64,000 nucleotides of DNA from Galeruca laticollis. Lineage: Eukaryota > Arthropoda > Insecta > Coleoptera > Chrysomelidae. Made by a program: the position numbers and the translations under genes. Under the pieces are notes generated by a model that did not search any database, had not been told where the DNA came from, and saw only the letters and a list, made by a program, of their open reading frames with translations. Position 1 is the first letter of the stretch. Each line of letters opens with the position of its first letter. The stretch lies in assembly GCA_963921935.1 (NCBI GenBank), contig OY998178.1, positions 200,416,862 to 200,480,861 on the forward strand, in the 5' to 3' direction. Below are positions 63,928 to 64,000 of the stretch, piece after piece.

Positions 63928-64000
63928 AGGCACACTCTTTATATACTGTACCAACACATAATAAACTGTAAAATTAAATTGTAAAATTTGTAAGCAATTA

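Larger units (their letters stand above)
49803..64000 (+). mobile_element. Gypsy-type LTR element split by a 10-kb hAT insertion
   Basis: Parts in order: LTR end (to 49877), primer binding site (49878), start of gag (50058), RT and RNase H (50370-51775), integrase (51780-52581), hAT element 2 (52582-62933), integrase C-terminus (62934-63164), polypurine tract and 3' LTR (63227 to beyond the window). The integrase reading resumes at the same residues after the hAT element. The capsid and protease part is deleted. Frameshifts and stops throughout. Confidence 0.85.
63227..64000 (+). repeat. 3' LTR, running off the window
   Basis: Starts TGTTATGGTCTGAA; its first 68 bases recur at 36702. The end is beyond base 64000. 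Confidence 0.65.

Overview
This 64 kb window looks like arthropod, most likely insect, nuclear DNA. It is AT-rich, spliced signals (GT-AG introns, AATAAA) are present, and almost every recognisable coding stretch belongs to a transposable element of a family typical of insect genomes: LINEs of the I/Jockey-like and RTE-like groups, Gypsy-type LTR elements, hAT, Tc1 and mariner DNA transposons, and a Crypton-type tyrosine recombinase. I cannot fix the species from the sequence. Only one exon (3725-3980, + strand) looks like part of a host gene. No rRNA, tRNA or CRISPR was recognised.

Layout. 1-1995: 5'-truncated LINE (-). 2000-6600: mostly non-coding, with a terminal host exon and its poly(A) signal. 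6610-11960: nearly full-length, decayed LINE (-). 12893-17140: a Tc1-like transposase gene split by a complete RTE-like LINE (13125-16539) with a 10-bp target duplication. 17140-18185: 3' end of a Gypsy-type element with its LTR. 18731-20585: a foldback element with two arms of about 0.8 kb. 20647-21010: two exons of a Crypton-type recombinase. 21020-27516: a decayed Gypsy/errantivirus-like element with no integrase and an env-like remnant. 28249-33098: a hAT element with terminal repeats, a degraded 8-bp target duplication and a two-exon transposase gene. 33641-35130: a tandem array of ten hairpins. 35340-35830: an LTR-like end plus primer binding site. 36798-41146: a Gypsy-type element with both LTRs and a 4-bp duplication, lacking protease, RT and RNase H but carrying gag, integrase and an extra macrodomain/CCCH zinc-finger ORF. 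42386-47270: an RTE fragment and a mariner-like element with long inverted arms, itself invaded by a LINE and an LTR-like sequence. 47781-49800: a second long-TIR mariner-like element, lying in the LTR of a Gypsy-type element (49803-64000). That Gypsy-type element is split inside its integrase gene by a 10.35-kb hAT element (52582-62933, perfect 8-bp duplication), which in turn holds a nearly full-length LINE (56285-61860) and a 628-bp hAT-type MITE (62092-62719).

The window is thus a nested TE graveyard whose order of insertion can be read from target duplications. Two things stand out. (1) The hairpin array 33663-35130: the stems change sequence from copy to copy while staying paired, and the apical sequence GAGGCTGTTGCCAC does not change. 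(2) The LTR element 36798-41146 encodes a TARG1/OARD1-like ADP-ribose macrodomain with a CCCH zinc finger next to its integrase. Frames of the retrovirus-like elements are described as broken and are not reconstructed here.
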